DNA of 64,000 bases from Candidatus Rhodoferax odensensis (GCA_016718405.1 JADKDJ010000033.1:372001-436000); one strand, 5' to 3'. Positions 17,086 to 25,609 are shown, numbered from the stretch's first letter. Translations and numbers: made by a program. The notes: generated from the letters alone by a model not told the origin.

Positions 17086-18234
17086 TTACTTCCTCAGAGC
17101 CGTCACCGCTGCCGACGCCGCAGCCACAGGTGGCTTGACAGTCATCATTTCGACCAACTGCCCTTCCTTGAAGCTGGAGCTGGGGTTGCGCAAGACCGTG
17201 TCTCCCTCGGCCAGGCCGCTGCGCACCTCCAAGTCGCCGGTGCGGGGATCCCGCGCGCCCAAGGCCAGATCGACCTGATTCAGGGCATTGGCCTTGACAC
17301 GCCAGGCGGTCGATTTGTCTCCCGAACGCACCACCACCGATTCGGGCAAGGTCAGTGCGTTGACCTTGGCGGAGGCGATCGTACCTTCGGCATACAGACC
17401 CGCCACCTTGGGCTGCTTGGCATCAACGAAGTTGACCAACACCTCGACCTGACGGGTCACGTCGTTGGCTGTGGGGTCCACCCGGGTAACCTTGCCCAAA
17501 AACTCCTGACCGCCGTAACCGTTGATCCGAAAACTGACCGACTGGCCCAGCGACACGACACTGATTTTGTCCGCCGATACGCGACCAGCAAAACGCATGC
17601 TGGTGGGGTCCATCACTTTGAACAACTCCTTGCCAACAGACGCCGTGTCGCCGGCCGACACCTTGCGCTCGCTCACCACCCCGTCAAACGGCGCTCGCAC
17701 GATGGTGCGCTCGAGCTGCTGACGGGCCAGCACCACGCGGGTCCTGGAGGCCGACAACTCGCTTTGCGCGCCGTTGCGGCGCACTTCCGCGTCATCCAGC
17801 GCTTGCAGCGAAGTCATACCCGAATCGCGCAAGGTCTTGAGCCGCTGCAAGTTGCGCTCGGCCTGGTCAAGCGCCTGCACCGCGGCGCGGGCGTTGTCTT
17901 CAGCCGAACGCAGGCTGTCCTGAATAGCGGTCTGGTCCAGGCGCGCCAACACGTCTCCGCGTCGCACAATGTCGCCGTTGTCCTTGAGAACCTGCACCAC
18001 CACAGCCGAAACCTCAGCGCGCAGGTCGGCCCGGCGTTCGGGCTGTATCGATCCGGTCACCACGGGCCCTGACGCCAGCGCGCTGGCCTGTACTGTGATG
18101 TAGTCTTCGGGCGCAATGACCAGCTTTGCAACCGGAGCGCCGGAATCCTTCTTGGTATCTGCCTTCGCAGGTGGTTTGTCGCAAGCCGTCAGGCTGATGG
18201 CCAGAGCGGCAGCGGTGAGCAGGGGACGCAGCAT
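17086..18234 (-). CDS. RND efflux periplasmic adaptor (membrane fusion protein)
   Basis: Adaptor that links the RND pump to TolC (382 residues). The N-terminal lipobox LTAC puts the lipidated cysteine at C18. Order of parts: beta-barrel strand, lipoyl half (RADLRAEVSAVVVQVLKDNGD), a helical hairpin (about residues 105-170, rich in Ala, Gln and Arg), the second lipoyl half (RAPFDGVVSERKVSAGDT), and a C-terminal beta-barrel. The start at 18234 is chosen for the lipoprotein signal and the AAGGAGAG just upstream. First gene of a three-gene efflux operon. Confidence 0.95.
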   Translation of the reverse strand: MLRPLLTAAALAISLTACDKPPAKADTKKDSGAPVAKLVIAPEDYITVQASALASGPVVTGSIQPERRADLRAEVSAVVVQVLKDNGDIVRRGDVLARLDQTAIQDSLRSAEDNARAAVQALDQAERNLQRLKTLRDSGMTSLQALDDAEVRRNGAQSELSASRTRVVLARQQLERTIVRAPFDGVVSERKVSAGDTASVGKELFKVMDPTSMRFAGRVSADKISVVSLGQSVSFRINGYGGQEFLGKVTRVDPTANDVTRQVEVLVNFVDAKQPKVAGLYAEGTIASAKVNALTLPESVVVRSGDKSTAWRVKANALNQVDLALGARDPRTGDLEVRSGLAEGDTVLRNPSSSFKEGQLVEMMTVKPPVAAASAAVTALRK

Positions 18235-18295
18235 AGTGAACTCTCCTTGTGGGAAGCAAAATTGGGCATAGCCTGATACAGGACGAGTACCAATG

Positions 18296-18307
18296 CCCCA
18301 CGTGGGG
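18296..18307. promoter_or_regulatory. 12-bp palindrome upstream of the efflux operon
   Basis: CCCCACGTGGGG is a perfect 12-bp palindrome about 62 bases upstream of the adaptor start, flanked by ATG/TCAT. Its position fits a repressor operator for the efflux operon. No regulator gene lies nearby, and the palindrome could be chance in GC-rich DNA. Confidence 0.3.
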
Positions 18308-18491
18308 TCATGGTCTTTGTTTGAACGCCAAGTGCGCCGCATCGTAGGGCACGAAACGCCCTTATCAACTGCCTATGCGACCAAATGCGGGAGGACAGGA
18401 TGAACCGACAGCTTCAGATGACAAGCCGCGGACCACGTGCAGACTTTGAACCTGCTGAAAGCGGCACAATCGGCCAACTCAAAGAGGCTGC

Positions 18492-19283
18492 ATGAATACA
18501 TCATTCGCAAACTGGCGCTCGGTGCGCATGTGGGAGTCACGGGTGACGCGCGACCTGCGCCAGCAGCGCAGGTTATGGCTGCACGGGTTGTGCATCGGAC
18601 TGATTACCCTGATGGTCACCTGGGGCGTGTCAGCGCTGCAAATGCACCTGGGCAATGAATCATTGGCGCTGCGCTACCTGGTGTCCTTGGGCGTGGGCTA
18701 CCTCGCCTACCTGTTGACGGTTCGTGTATGGGCTGATGCCCTCGTACGGCCCAGTCATGCTGATCTTCCCGACCTGTCGGAACTCGATGCCCCGAACATT
18801 GGCGGCGGCGGCAAGGCCGGACAGTCCGACATTCACAGCGGTGGCGGCGGAGACTTTGGCGGTGGCGGCGCCTCGGGTGACTTTTCAGGCGATGCCGCGG
18901 GCGTGGCCGACGGCGTGGGCGACCTGGCGGGCGGTGCCATCGAGGTGGCCGCCAGCGCAGACGAAGCCGCGATCGTGGTCGTACCCGTGGTCGCCGTGTT
19001 CCTGATGGGCTGCGCGCTCTTTTTGGGCGCGGGATCCTTGGTGCTGCTGTACTTCGGCTGGGAAGTGCTGCTTGCCGTAGCGGTGGAGCTGGCGTTCTCG
19101 TACGCCACGGCACGCACAGCCGTGCGGGTATCGCGCGAGGGCTGGGCGTCGGCGGCGGTGCGCCTGACCTGGAAACCCCTGGCGGGTGCCGTGCTCTGCG
19201 CGGTGGTGCTGGGGGCGGCGATTGACCACTTTATACCGACGGCGCGGTCCTTGCCGCACGCGTTGAGGATCTTGGGGGCCTGA
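18492..19283 (+). CDS. Membrane protein of unknown function with Gly-rich linker
   Basis: Product of 263 residues that I do not recognise as a named family. Two hydrophobic segments lie near residues 30-50 and 60-80, then a Gly/Asp-rich low-complexity linker (about 103-150: GGGGKAGQSD, SGGGGDFGGGGASGDF), then two or three more hydrophobic segments (about 158-195 and 230-245). The basic N-terminus (RVTRDLRQQRRLW) suggests it stays in the cytoplasm. AAAGAGG lies 6 bases before the ATG. It is transcribed alone, divergent from the efflux operon. The layout recalls small membrane proteins with Gly-rich middles in other Burkholderiales, but no role can be given. Confidence 0.8.
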   Translation: MNTSFANWRSVRMWESRVTRDLRQQRRLWLHGLCIGLITLMVTWGVSALQMHLGNESLALRYLVSLGVGYLAYLLTVRVWADALVRPSHADLPDLSELDAPNIGGGGKAGQSDIHSGGGGDFGGGGASGDFSGDAAGVADGVGDLAGGAIEVAASADEAAIVVVPVVAVFLMGCALFLGAGSLVLLYFGWEVLLAVAVELAFSYATARTAVRVSREGWASAAVRLTWKPLAGAVLCAVVLGAAIDHFIPTARSLPHALRILGA

Positions 19284-19297
19284 GAGGTGTGTGCCAC

Positions 19298-19316
19298 CCA
19301 GCGCCCCTAGCGCTGG
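19298..19316. terminator. Short hairpin between convergent genes
   Basis: CCAGCGC (19298-19304) and GCGCTGG (19310-19316) form a 7-bp stem with a 5-base loop, in the 37-base gap between the membrane protein gene and the convergent hypothetical gene. It probably acts as a bidirectional terminator, though it lacks a clear U-run. Confidence 0.45.
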
Positions 19317-19320
19317 CAAC

Positions 19321-19668
19321 TCAACGTTCGGTTCGTCTGCGGCTCGGCATCTGATTTGGCGGCACGAGTCCGCGAAACATTTCGGTCATCGCCTCCAGCT
19401 TGTCGCGTCCCGATTGCTCGCCATGAAAGTCAGAAAGCAAGCGCAACACATCGCTTCGCAAGTACCAGAGGGTCTGGATGTCAGCCGCGCGGGTGATGTC
19501 GGACCACGCTTTTGGGGAGCCGACGTTCTCGTCCGTGTCGATACTCGCCAGGGCATCGAGCATCGCGGTGCGAATGACTTCAACCCGAGCATGGGTTTCA
19601 GCAAGGGTTGGTTTGTCAGCCAAACGCCTTTCGACACCGGTCTTGATGCGCGAAATGGTCTTTCGCAT
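19321..19668 (-). CDS. Small conserved-type hypothetical protein
   Basis: Product of 115 residues, mostly predicted helical and charged (MRKTISRIKTGVERRLADKP, then ALASIDTDENVGSPKAWSDITRAADIQTLWYLRSDVLRLLSDF, given here only in outline). There is no signal peptide or membrane segment. The C-terminus is basic (PSRRRTER). It follows the cupin gene by 17 bases on the same strand and may be cotranscribed. I do not recognise the family. Codon usage looks normal for the window, and the reading frame has no stop until a hairpin region, so I treat it as real. Confidence 0.65.
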   Translation of the reverse strand: MRKTISRIKTGVERRLADKPTLAETHARVEVIRTAMLDALASIDTDENVGSPKAWSDITRAADIQTLWYLRSDVLRLLSDFHGEQSGRDKLEAMTEMFRGLVPPNQMPSRRRTER

Positions 19669-19685
19669 GGTCGTCAGTCTCCGTT

Positions 19686-20210
19686 CTAGAACGGCCCGTC
19701 CGATTCGCGAAGCCGATCCGGCAGGCCATCGTGCTCTCCCAGTGGACGCTGCGGTGCATCGTTCCAGTGCAGCTGGGCAATCTCCTGATTCCGCTTCGGG
19801 TGCAAGGGGTAGTGCAACTGATTATCGGCCCGGCTTGTTTCGCCCACCACCAGCAGACGCACATCGCTGGCCGTGTTGTTGATGAAGGTGTGGGCCACGC
19901 CGGTGCCGGGCATGAAACCAACCGCGTCGCCTGGCTGCAGTCGATGCAGCGCACCGTCGAGCCAACAATCGGGCGTACCCTCGATCACGTAGACGAATTC
20001 TTCCTCCGTCTTCTCGGCGTGCGGCCACGAGGTGCGCCGGCCCGGAGGCAACAGTTCGTGGTGAATGCCCAGGCGTGTCAAGCCGAACACGCGCGCAAAT
20101 GGTGAGCCAATCGACAGGCGCTCGGCGCTGCCGGGGTAGCAAGAGTCATCCGCGCCCTGAATGGCCTGCCAATGTTGGATGTAGCCTGGTCTGGTCATCA
20201 TCGTTCTCAC
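19686..20210 (-). CDS. Cupin-domain protein
   Basis: Single-domain cupin of 174 residues. The conserved cupin barrel runs from about 55 to 125: the first metal-binding motif region is WPHAEKTEEEFVYVIEG and the second is LQPGDAVGFMPGTGVAHTFIN. These provide His and Glu residues at places usual for a metal site. The likely start could also be the fourth or fifth codon (two Met). Such single-domain cupins are often annotated as auxiliary or sugar-type binding proteins; the substrate cannot be deduced. Next to a small hypothetical gene on the same strand. Confidence 0.8.
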   Translation of the reverse strand: MRTMMTRPGYIQHWQAIQGADDSCYPGSAERLSIGSPFARVFGLTRLGIHHELLPPGRRTSWPHAEKTEEEFVYVIEGTPDCWLDGALHRLQPGDAVGFMPGTGVAHTFINNTASDVRLLVVGETSRADNQLHYPLHPKRNQEIAQLHWNDAPQRPLGEHDGLPDRLRESDGPF

Positions 20211-20447
20211 GCAATACGAAGAACCGGATCTTTTCCGTCAAGCCCGGCCTGCGGAGTATGCCTTGGTCAGAGCCATCGCCCCGTGGTCGACTCCGGGCAT
20301 TGGCTTGCGCACGGCGACAGCTGGACAGGCGCGTGCTGTGTGCTGCCAAGGTAGCCGACAACGCCGGGCACGAGGTGCGTGGCGGGAGGATGGCCGATCA
20401 TCTTCGCCACGGACAACTCCGTGGGGCGGTCGGGCGCCCTTGGAAGG

Positions 20448-20945
20448 CTACTTCACCTTGGCAAAGGCGACCACCTGGTTCTTGCCAAAGTGCTTGGCGC
20501 ACTTCGGGCAGGTGGCATAGAAGAAGTAGAGCTTCTCCATCTCTTTATCGTGGCCCTTGACGTGGGTTTCGGTCTTAGCAATCCAAGAACCAAGGTCCCG
20601 AAACGGACCCGTGAACACCTTGGTCATAAACGTGCCCGACAAATACTCCATCGTCATGTTCGGCACATCTCGATCAGTGGCCACGTAGATGTCAGAACCC
20701 CAAGGGGACACTTCGTCCACCAACCACAACGGCTCGGGCGCATAAGCTTGCGCCTGTTCGAGGGCAGCATGGTCACGCGCCATCACCGACCCGAAATTGA
20801 GCGGGACGTGTAGAAACTCGCGAATGTGGTCTTTGACGAAAGGCTTGTCTTTCCAGATGAACTCCTGGCCCTCCCAGCGCGCCTCGTCGAGTTTTGCGCA
20901 GCAACCGGTTTCCTGGTTGTCGTAACGTGTTTCCGCCAGCTTCAT
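20448..20945 (-). CDS. Conserved hypothetical protein with C-terminal CxxC motif
   Basis: Product of 165 residues starting MKLAETRYDNQETGCCAKLD, with adjacent cysteines C15-C16. The core includes FLHVPLNFGSVMARDH and EYLSGTFMTKVFTGPFRDLG. Near the C-terminus YATCPKCAKHFGKNQVV has a CxxC pair followed by His, a possible metal or redox site. I recall similar proteins in other Proteobacteria annotated only as hydrolase or hypothetical, so no function is assigned. An open frame extends about 47 codons upstream, but this start gives the usual N-terminus of such proteins. Confidence 0.75.
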   Translation of the reverse strand: MKLAETRYDNQETGCCAKLDEARWEGQEFIWKDKPFVKDHIREFLHVPLNFGSVMARDHAALEQAQAYAPEPLWLVDEVSPWGSDIYVATDRDVPNMTMEYLSGTFMTKVFTGPFRDLGSWIAKTETHVKGHDKEMEKLYFFYATCPKCAKHFGKNQVVAFAKVK

Positions 20946-21334
20946 GAAGAAATGGAAGCCCTGAGCACAAAACAACTCTTTTTGTCCTCCAACCAACGAT
21001 TTACTGGGCTCACCTGGCTTCGATGCGCACGATGCGCCTTCAGAGAAGTCTCTTCCAGTCGGTTTGGCCACATGGCCTGCACGCAATGCCCGTGACCATT
21101 CTCAACCTTGGAGACATAACGTTGAGGCCTCACGGTTGTGGGATTCGAAAGATCAATCCATCCGCGACTTTGTCAACCCGGGTGCGGAGGTGGTGGGGAC
21201 CCACTTGCGGGCCACTGCGAGGCACGGCCCATCGTCTGAAGTAAGCTCCCGGCACCCCTGAGCCAACAATTCGCGGCGACTGCCCGGGCGTCTACGCCCC
21301 TCACCGCGTCTATCTGATTCCACCACCGGCACCC
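20946..21334. other. Intergenic region, no gene seen
   Basis: About 390 bases between two divergently transcribed genes. It should hold promoters for both. I see no RNA gene, repeat or convincing promoter hexamers, and open frames here are short and have no recognisable content. Confidence 0.5.
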
Positions 21335-24300
21335 ATGACCAAGAAAGCACCATGGCGAAAACCGCTCACCGTCTTGCATGCGGCTCGTCGACTCGGCGGC
21401 ATGGCCGCGGCGGCAGGCAGTCGACGCGGCAAACGGCAACGGCCAGCACCATCGGAGCTGGCGCCTCGGCAAACCGATGTGCTTGCACCCGCCCTCCCTG
21501 CCGGCCGCAAGCACGGTGCACAGCGATGGTTCAATCTGCGACTCATCGCACTCACGCTGGCGCTGGCGCTGCTGGCCGTGACCCTGGTTGCGGGCGGATT
21601 GCTGGTTCAGGAGCTGCGCAGCGCGCGCTGGCAGGCGGACTTCTTTTCCGAGCGCGCCGCAAAAATGACCTCTACGGTGCAACCCGGTCCCAGTCCAGTC
21701 GACGCCGTACGTTATCCCCGCGACAGCCCCTACGACGAGCGCCTGGGTTACTCCAGGTTGCCCGAGTACTTGGGCAAATTGCAGAGCACGGGCTTTCAGA
21801 TTACGGCGCAGGCGCGCATGAGCGCCGACATGCTCCAAGCGATCGACCAGGGTCTGTACGCGCCCTACCGCGAAAAGACGCAGCTCGGCCTGGCCGTGCT
21901 GGATTGCCGCAAGCAGCCGCTGTTTGCAGCGCGTTACCCGGAGCGAACCTACGTCAGCTTCGAAGAGCTGCCCCCGCTGTTGGTCAAGAGCCTGCTGTTC
22001 ATCGAGAACCGCGAATTGCTGGACGACCGTTACCCAACCCGCAACCCAGCCGTGGACTGGGTGCGCCTGAGCAAGGCCGCCCTGGAGCAAGCCCTGCATG
22101 GCTTCGACCCCGAGCGCAAGTCCGCCGGCGGCAGCACGCTCGCCACCCAGATCGAGAAGTACCGCCACTCGCCCGAGGGGCGAACTGCATCGTCAACTGA
22201 GAAATTGCGGCAGATGGCCTCGGCCAGCTTGCGCGCCTACCAGGGTGGCCCCGACACCACGGCTACGCGACACCGCCTGGTGGTGGACTACCTCAACACC
22301 GTGCCGCTGTCGGCCAAGCCCGGTTTTGGCGAGGTCAACGGCATCGGCGACGGGCTGTGGGTTTGGTATGGGCGCGACTTCGCGCAGATCAACTCACTTT
22401 TGCACGCTGCGCAAACGTCGGCCGATCCCTCGCCTGGCGCGGCTTTGGCCTACAAGCAGGCACTGAGTCTGCTGATCGCACAACGGCGTCCGTCCTACTA
22501 TCTGGGTGACGGTGACCGCGACCTGGAAGCATTGAGCAACAGCCACCTGCGGGTATTGGCGAAAGAGGGCGTCATCACCAACGCATTGCGCGATGTCGCG
22601 CTGACGCTGCGCCTGGTCGGCAATCAACCGGCGCGCGCAGCAGACCAGCCGGTGTCCTTTGTGGCACGAAAGGCATCCACCGCCCTGCGCACACAACTCG
22701 CCACTGTGCTGGGCAGCGCCGGCTTTTACGGACTCGACCGGCTGGACCTGAGCGTGACCAGCACGCTCGACGGCCAGGGACAGGCAGCGGTGACGCAGCT
22801 GCTGCGCCAGTTGCGTGACTCCGAAGCGGCGGCCGCCGCGGGTCTGCAAGGAAAAGGCCTGCTGGGCCAGGGTGACCCGGCCAAGGTGGTGTACAGCGTG
22901 ACTTTGTTGGAGCGCGGCGAGCAGATGAACTACCTGCGCCTGCAGACCGACAACTTCGATCAGCCGTTGGACATCAACGATGGCGCCAAGCTTGATCTGG
23001 GCTCCACCGCCAAGTTGCGCACGCTGGTGAGTTATCTCGACATCATTGCCAACCTGCATCAGCGCCATGTTGCGCTCGACGCCGGGCAACTCAAAGAAAT
23101 CGAACTGGACCCCAAAGACACGCTGTCGCGCTGGGGCCTGGACTACCTGCTGCAGCACCCCGGCGGCGACCTCGCCACGATGCTGCAAGCGGCACTGGAG
23201 CGACGCTATTCGGCCAATCCAGCGGAGAGCTTTTTCACCGGCGGCGGGCTGCACACTTTCAGCAATTTCCAGCGTGAAGACAACACTCGGACCCTGTCGG
23301 TGCGCGAGGGCCTGCGCAACTCTGTCAACCTGGTGTTCGTGCGGCTGATGCGAGACGTGGTGCACCACTACATGTTCCAGGCTCCGGGCTCATCCGCAAC
23401 TTTGCTGAAGGACAGCAAGGACCCGCGGCGCGCCGAGTACCTGAGCCGCTTTGCAGACCGTGAGGGCCGCGAGTTCATTTATCGCTTTGTCACCAAGTAC
23501 CAAGGAAAATCAGCGGCGCAGGCCGAAGAACTGCTGATGCAGTCGGTACGCGCAACACCGGCGCGGCTGGCCAGCCTGTATCGAACCATCGCCCCCGAGG
23601 CGACCCTGCAGAGTTTCACGGCCTTCGTCGAGGAGCACCTCGATAGCGAGCGCGAGGTCGACCCTGACCGACTGGCCAGACTCTACGATCAGTATTCGCC
23701 CCAGAATGCCTCCCTGGCGGACCGCGGCTTCGTCGCGACGGTGCATCCATTGGAACTGTGGGTGGTGGGCTATTTGCGCAGCCACCCTGGAGCCACTCCA
23801 GCGCAAGTGATCGCCGCCAGCTCAGCCGAGCGCCAGGCGGTGTACCACTGGTTATTCAGCACCAATCGCAAGCACGCACAGGACAGCCGCATTTTGAGCC
23901 TGCTGGAGGTCGAAGGGTTTCTGGAGATCCACCGCCAATGGAAACGCATGGGCTACCCGTTTGACGCACTGGTGCCGTCCTATGCCAGCGCCCTGGGCGC
24001 GTCGGCCGATCGGCCCGCCGCGCTGGCCGAACTGATGGGGATACTGGTCAATGAAGGCGTGCGCAAGCCGGTGCAGCGCATCCAGTCGCTGCACTTCGCG
24101 GCCGACACCCCATACGAGACGGTGCTGCAGCACCAGGCCAGCAAGAGCGAACGCGTGTTGGCGCCAGAGGTTGCGCGCGCCGTGTTGGGGGTCATTCGTG
24201 AGGTGGTGGACGAAGGCACCGCCAAGCGCGTCAGGAGGGCCTTTGTGCGTGCGGATGGCACCGAGCTGGCCGTCGGCGGGAAAACGGGCACCGGCGACCA

Positions 24301-24556
24301 CCGCTTTGACGTGTATGGCGCGAACGGCCAACTGCTGCGCTCCCGCGTGGTCAACCGATCCGCCACTTTTGTGTTCAACATCGGCGAGCGCTACTTCGGC
24401 AGCATTACCGCACATGTCCGCGGCCCGCAGGCTGCGGACTATGACTTCACCAGCGCCTTGCCGGTGCAATTGCTCAAGGTCCTGGCGTCTCGTCTCATGC
24501 CATTGATGGACCCTGCTACGGACCATATTGCAAACGGTGGCCACTGCGGGGGGTGA
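21335..24556 (+). CDS. Divergent class A penicillin-binding protein (transglycosylase/transpeptidase)
   Basis: Bifunctional peptidoglycan synthase of 1073 residues, longer than PBP1a/1b. A cytoplasmic basic tail precedes one membrane helix (about 67-92). The GT51 domain is recognisable by IENRELLD (E224 as catalytic base; the canonical form is EDRxFxxHxG) and GGSTLATQIEK (265-275). The transpeptidase domain has S557 in STAK, SVN (663-665) and KTGTG (983-987). About 318 residues separate SVN from KTG, well above the usual spacing, so a large insertion lies there. It is not next to pilMNOPQ genes, the usual place of mrcA. Probably a specialised synthase; its role is inferred. Confidence 0.88.
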   Translation: MTKKAPWRKPLTVLHAARRLGGMAAAAGSRRGKRQRPAPSELAPRQTDVLAPALPAGRKHGAQRWFNLRLIALTLALALLAVTLVAGGLLVQELRSARWQADFFSERAAKMTSTVQPGPSPVDAVRYPRDSPYDERLGYSRLPEYLGKLQSTGFQITAQARMSADMLQAIDQGLYAPYREKTQLGLAVLDCRKQPLFAARYPERTYVSFEELPPLLVKSLLFIENRELLDDRYPTRNPAVDWVRLSKAALEQALHGFDPERKSAGGSTLATQIEKYRHSPEGRTASSTEKLRQMASASLRAYQGGPDTTATRHRLVVDYLNTVPLSAKPGFGEVNGIGDGLWVWYGRDFAQINSLLHAAQTSADPSPGAALAYKQALSLLIAQRRPSYYLGDGDRDLEALSNSHLRVLAKEGVITNALRDVALTLRLVGNQPARAADQPVSFVARKASTALRTQLATVLGSAGFYGLDRLDLSVTSTLDGQGQAAVTQLLRQLRDSEAAAAAGLQGKGLLGQGDPAKVVYSVTLLERGEQMNYLRLQTDNFDQPLDINDGAKLDLGSTAKLRTLVSYLDIIANLHQRHVALDAGQLKEIELDPKDTLSRWGLDYLLQHPGGDLATMLQAALERRYSANPAESFFTGGGLHTFSNFQREDNTRTLSVREGLRNSVNLVFVRLMRDVVHHYMFQAPGSSATLLKDSKDPRRAEYLSRFADREGREFIYRFVTKYQGKSAAQAEELLMQSVRATPARLASLYRTIAPEATLQSFTAFVEEHLDSEREVDPDRLARLYDQYSPQNASLADRGFVATVHPLELWVVGYLRSHPGATPAQVIAASSAERQAVYHWLFSTNRKHAQDSRILSLLEVEGFLEIHRQWKRMGYPFDALVPSYASALGASADRPAALAELMGILVNEGVRKPVQRIQSLHFAADTPYETVLQHQASKSERVLAPEVARAVLGVIREVVDEGTAKRVRRAFVRADGTELAVGGKTGTGDHRFDVYGANGQLLRSRVVNRSATFVFNIGERYFGSITAHVRGPQAADYDFTSALPVQLLKVLASRLMPLMDPATDHIANGGHCGG

Positions 24557-24559
24557 GAA

Positions 24560-24580
24560 TTCGCCCTCGGCTGAGGGGAA
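24560..24580. terminator. Short hairpin between convergent genes
   Basis: CCCTC/GAGGG around a four-base loop, extended by TTC/GAA with a mismatch, in the 28-base gap between the penicillin-binding protein gene and the convergent hypothetical gene. A weak bidirectional terminator is likely. Confidence 0.35.
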
Positions 24581-24584
24581 CCCG

Positions 24585-25220
24585 TCAATGCAGGTGCCGT
24601 GGCTTGCGACCGCCGCCGTGCCCACCGCCTCCGTGGCCGCTGCCGGGTCCACTGCGGGGGGTGCGACCCATATCCAGCGAACTGACCAAGGCGTCGAACC
24701 GCAGCGCAAACAGCTTGTCAATCTCGGCGACCACGCCACTGAGCTCAGCCCCGTCGAAGTGTCGCTCCATCATGTTGACAACGTCCTGCACCAGCAAGTC
24801 GCGCTGCACCTGCATGATCGCCGCCGGATTGGGGCCGATGAACAGCATCAGGAAATCGTCGCGCGACTCGGCGTCTGATTCCTCGTCTTCCTCATCAAAA
24901 TCCGCGTCATAGAACGTGACTTCAATGGCGGCGCCGGTCTGCGCCAAGTCATTGAGATTCATGCACATCTCGTCGAGTGCATGACGGAAATCGTCACCAC
25001 CGGACACCGTCCAGCACAGTTGCAGCGTGTGACCCGGCGCGTCAAACTGGATGCCCGGTTCGTCCTCGTACGAGCTCTTGGCGCCGTCCACCAGGGAACG
25101 AAAGCCCGCGTACTTCCACATTGGCTTGAGAGCCTCCTGAATCTGCTCGAAGCCTACCTCTTGGCGCAACGGGACTTGACCGTGAACGTGAATCTCAAAC
25201 GGGGTGTCATAGCTTGGCAT
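24585..25220 (-). CDS. Conserved hypothetical protein with Gly/His-rich tail
   Basis: Product of 211 residues. The core (1-170) begins MPSYDTPFEIHVHGQVPLRQ and contains IQEALKPMWKYAGFRSLVDG, an acidic stretch DADFDEEDEESDAESRDD and a helix-rich end. The last 25 residues are a GRTPRSGPGSGHGGGGHGGG type tail. I recall similar proteins in Burkholderiales without known function, possibly the DUF6806 group; that name is from memory and unverified. No signal peptide or membrane segment. It is convergent with the penicillin-binding protein gene and upstream of nothing else on its strand. Confidence 0.75.
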   Translation of the reverse strand: MPSYDTPFEIHVHGQVPLRQEVGFEQIQEALKPMWKYAGFRSLVDGAKSSYEDEPGIQFDAPGHTLQLCWTVSGGDDFRHALDEMCMNLNDLAQTGAAIEVTFYDADFDEEDEESDAESRDDFLMLFIGPNPAAIMQVQRDLLVQDVVNMMERHFDGAELSGVVAEIDKLFALRFDALVSSLDMGRTPRSGPGSGHGGGGHGGGRKPRHLH

Positions 25221-25235
25221 GTCGTACTCGTGTGT

Positions 25236-25329
25236 TGGTGCCCGGGACCGGGATCGAACCGGTACGCCCCTTATGCAGGAAAGCGGCGGATTTTAAGTCC
25301 GCAGTGTCTACCAATTTCACCACCCGGGC
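25236..25329 (-). tRNA. tRNA-Leu (anticodon UAA)
   Basis: The minus strand begins GCCCGGG and ends CCCGGGC plus ACCA, a perfect 7-bp acceptor stem with encoded CCA. The anticodon loop ACTTAAAAT gives anticodon TAA. The T arm reads GGTTCGATCC. The variable arm is long, as expected in tRNA-Leu, and makes the gene 94 bases. Last of three tRNA genes on this strand. Confidence 0.95.
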
Positions 25330-25350
25330 AATCATGGTCTATTGTGAAAC

Positions 25351-25382
25351 AAAAAAGCCTCGTCATTTTCAATGGACGAGGC
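25351..25382 (-). terminator. Terminator-like hairpin between tRNA-Cys and tRNA-Leu
   Basis: GCCTCGTC (25357-25364) and GACGAGGC (25375-25382) form an 8-bp perfect stem with a 10-base loop. On the minus strand it is followed directly by TTTTTTG, the full shape of an intrinsic terminator. On the plus strand a GTTTTTC follows too. It lies 29 bases after tRNA-Cys. Confidence 0.75.
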
Positions 25383-25411
25383 GTTTTTCAGTAACGATCA
25401 ACAGCACAAAC

Positions 25412-25485
25412 TGGAGGCGCGACCCAGAGTCGAACTGGGCTAGACGGATTTGCAATCCGTTGCATAACCGATTTGCTATCGCGCC
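25412..25485 (-). tRNA. tRNA-Cys (anticodon GCA)
   Basis: The minus strand starts GGCGCGA and ends TCGCGCC followed by TCCA. The anticodon stem-loop contains GGATTGCAAATCC, giving anticodon GCA (cysteine). The length is 74 bases including CCA and the T loop GTTCGACTC is standard. Confidence 0.96.
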
Positions 25486-25497
25486 AGCTTCTTTGAC

Positions 25498-25524
25498 AAA
25501 AAAGGGAAGCCTAGGCTTCCCTTT
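25498..25524 (-). terminator. Terminator-like palindrome between tRNA-Gly and tRNA-Cys
   Basis: A 24-bp perfect palindrome at 25501-25524 (half-site AAAGGGAAGCCT) that folds into a hairpin with loop CTAG. On the minus strand it is followed by a run of six T. It starts 9 bases after the tRNA-Gly 3' end and ends 12 bases before the tRNA-Cys 5' end. Confidence 0.75.
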
Positions 25525-25533
25525 ATGGAAATT

Positions 25534-25609
25534 TGGAGCGGGAAAAGAGTCTCGAACTCTCGACCTCAACCTTGGCAAGGTTGCGCTCTACCAACTGAGC
25601 TATTCCCGC
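25534..25609 (-). tRNA. tRNA-Gly (anticodon GCC)
   Basis: The minus strand begins GCGGGAATAGCTCAGTTGG, a standard acceptor and D arm, has the anticodon loop CTTGCCAAG (anticodon GCC) and ends with TCCCGC plus TCCA. Length 76 bases with encoded CCA. First of three tRNA genes read away from lon. Confidence 0.97.

Noticed and set aside
20146..20361. Small open frame of 71 codons on the minus strand
   Set aside because: No ribosome-binding site of note, it overlaps the cupin gene start and lacks any motif.
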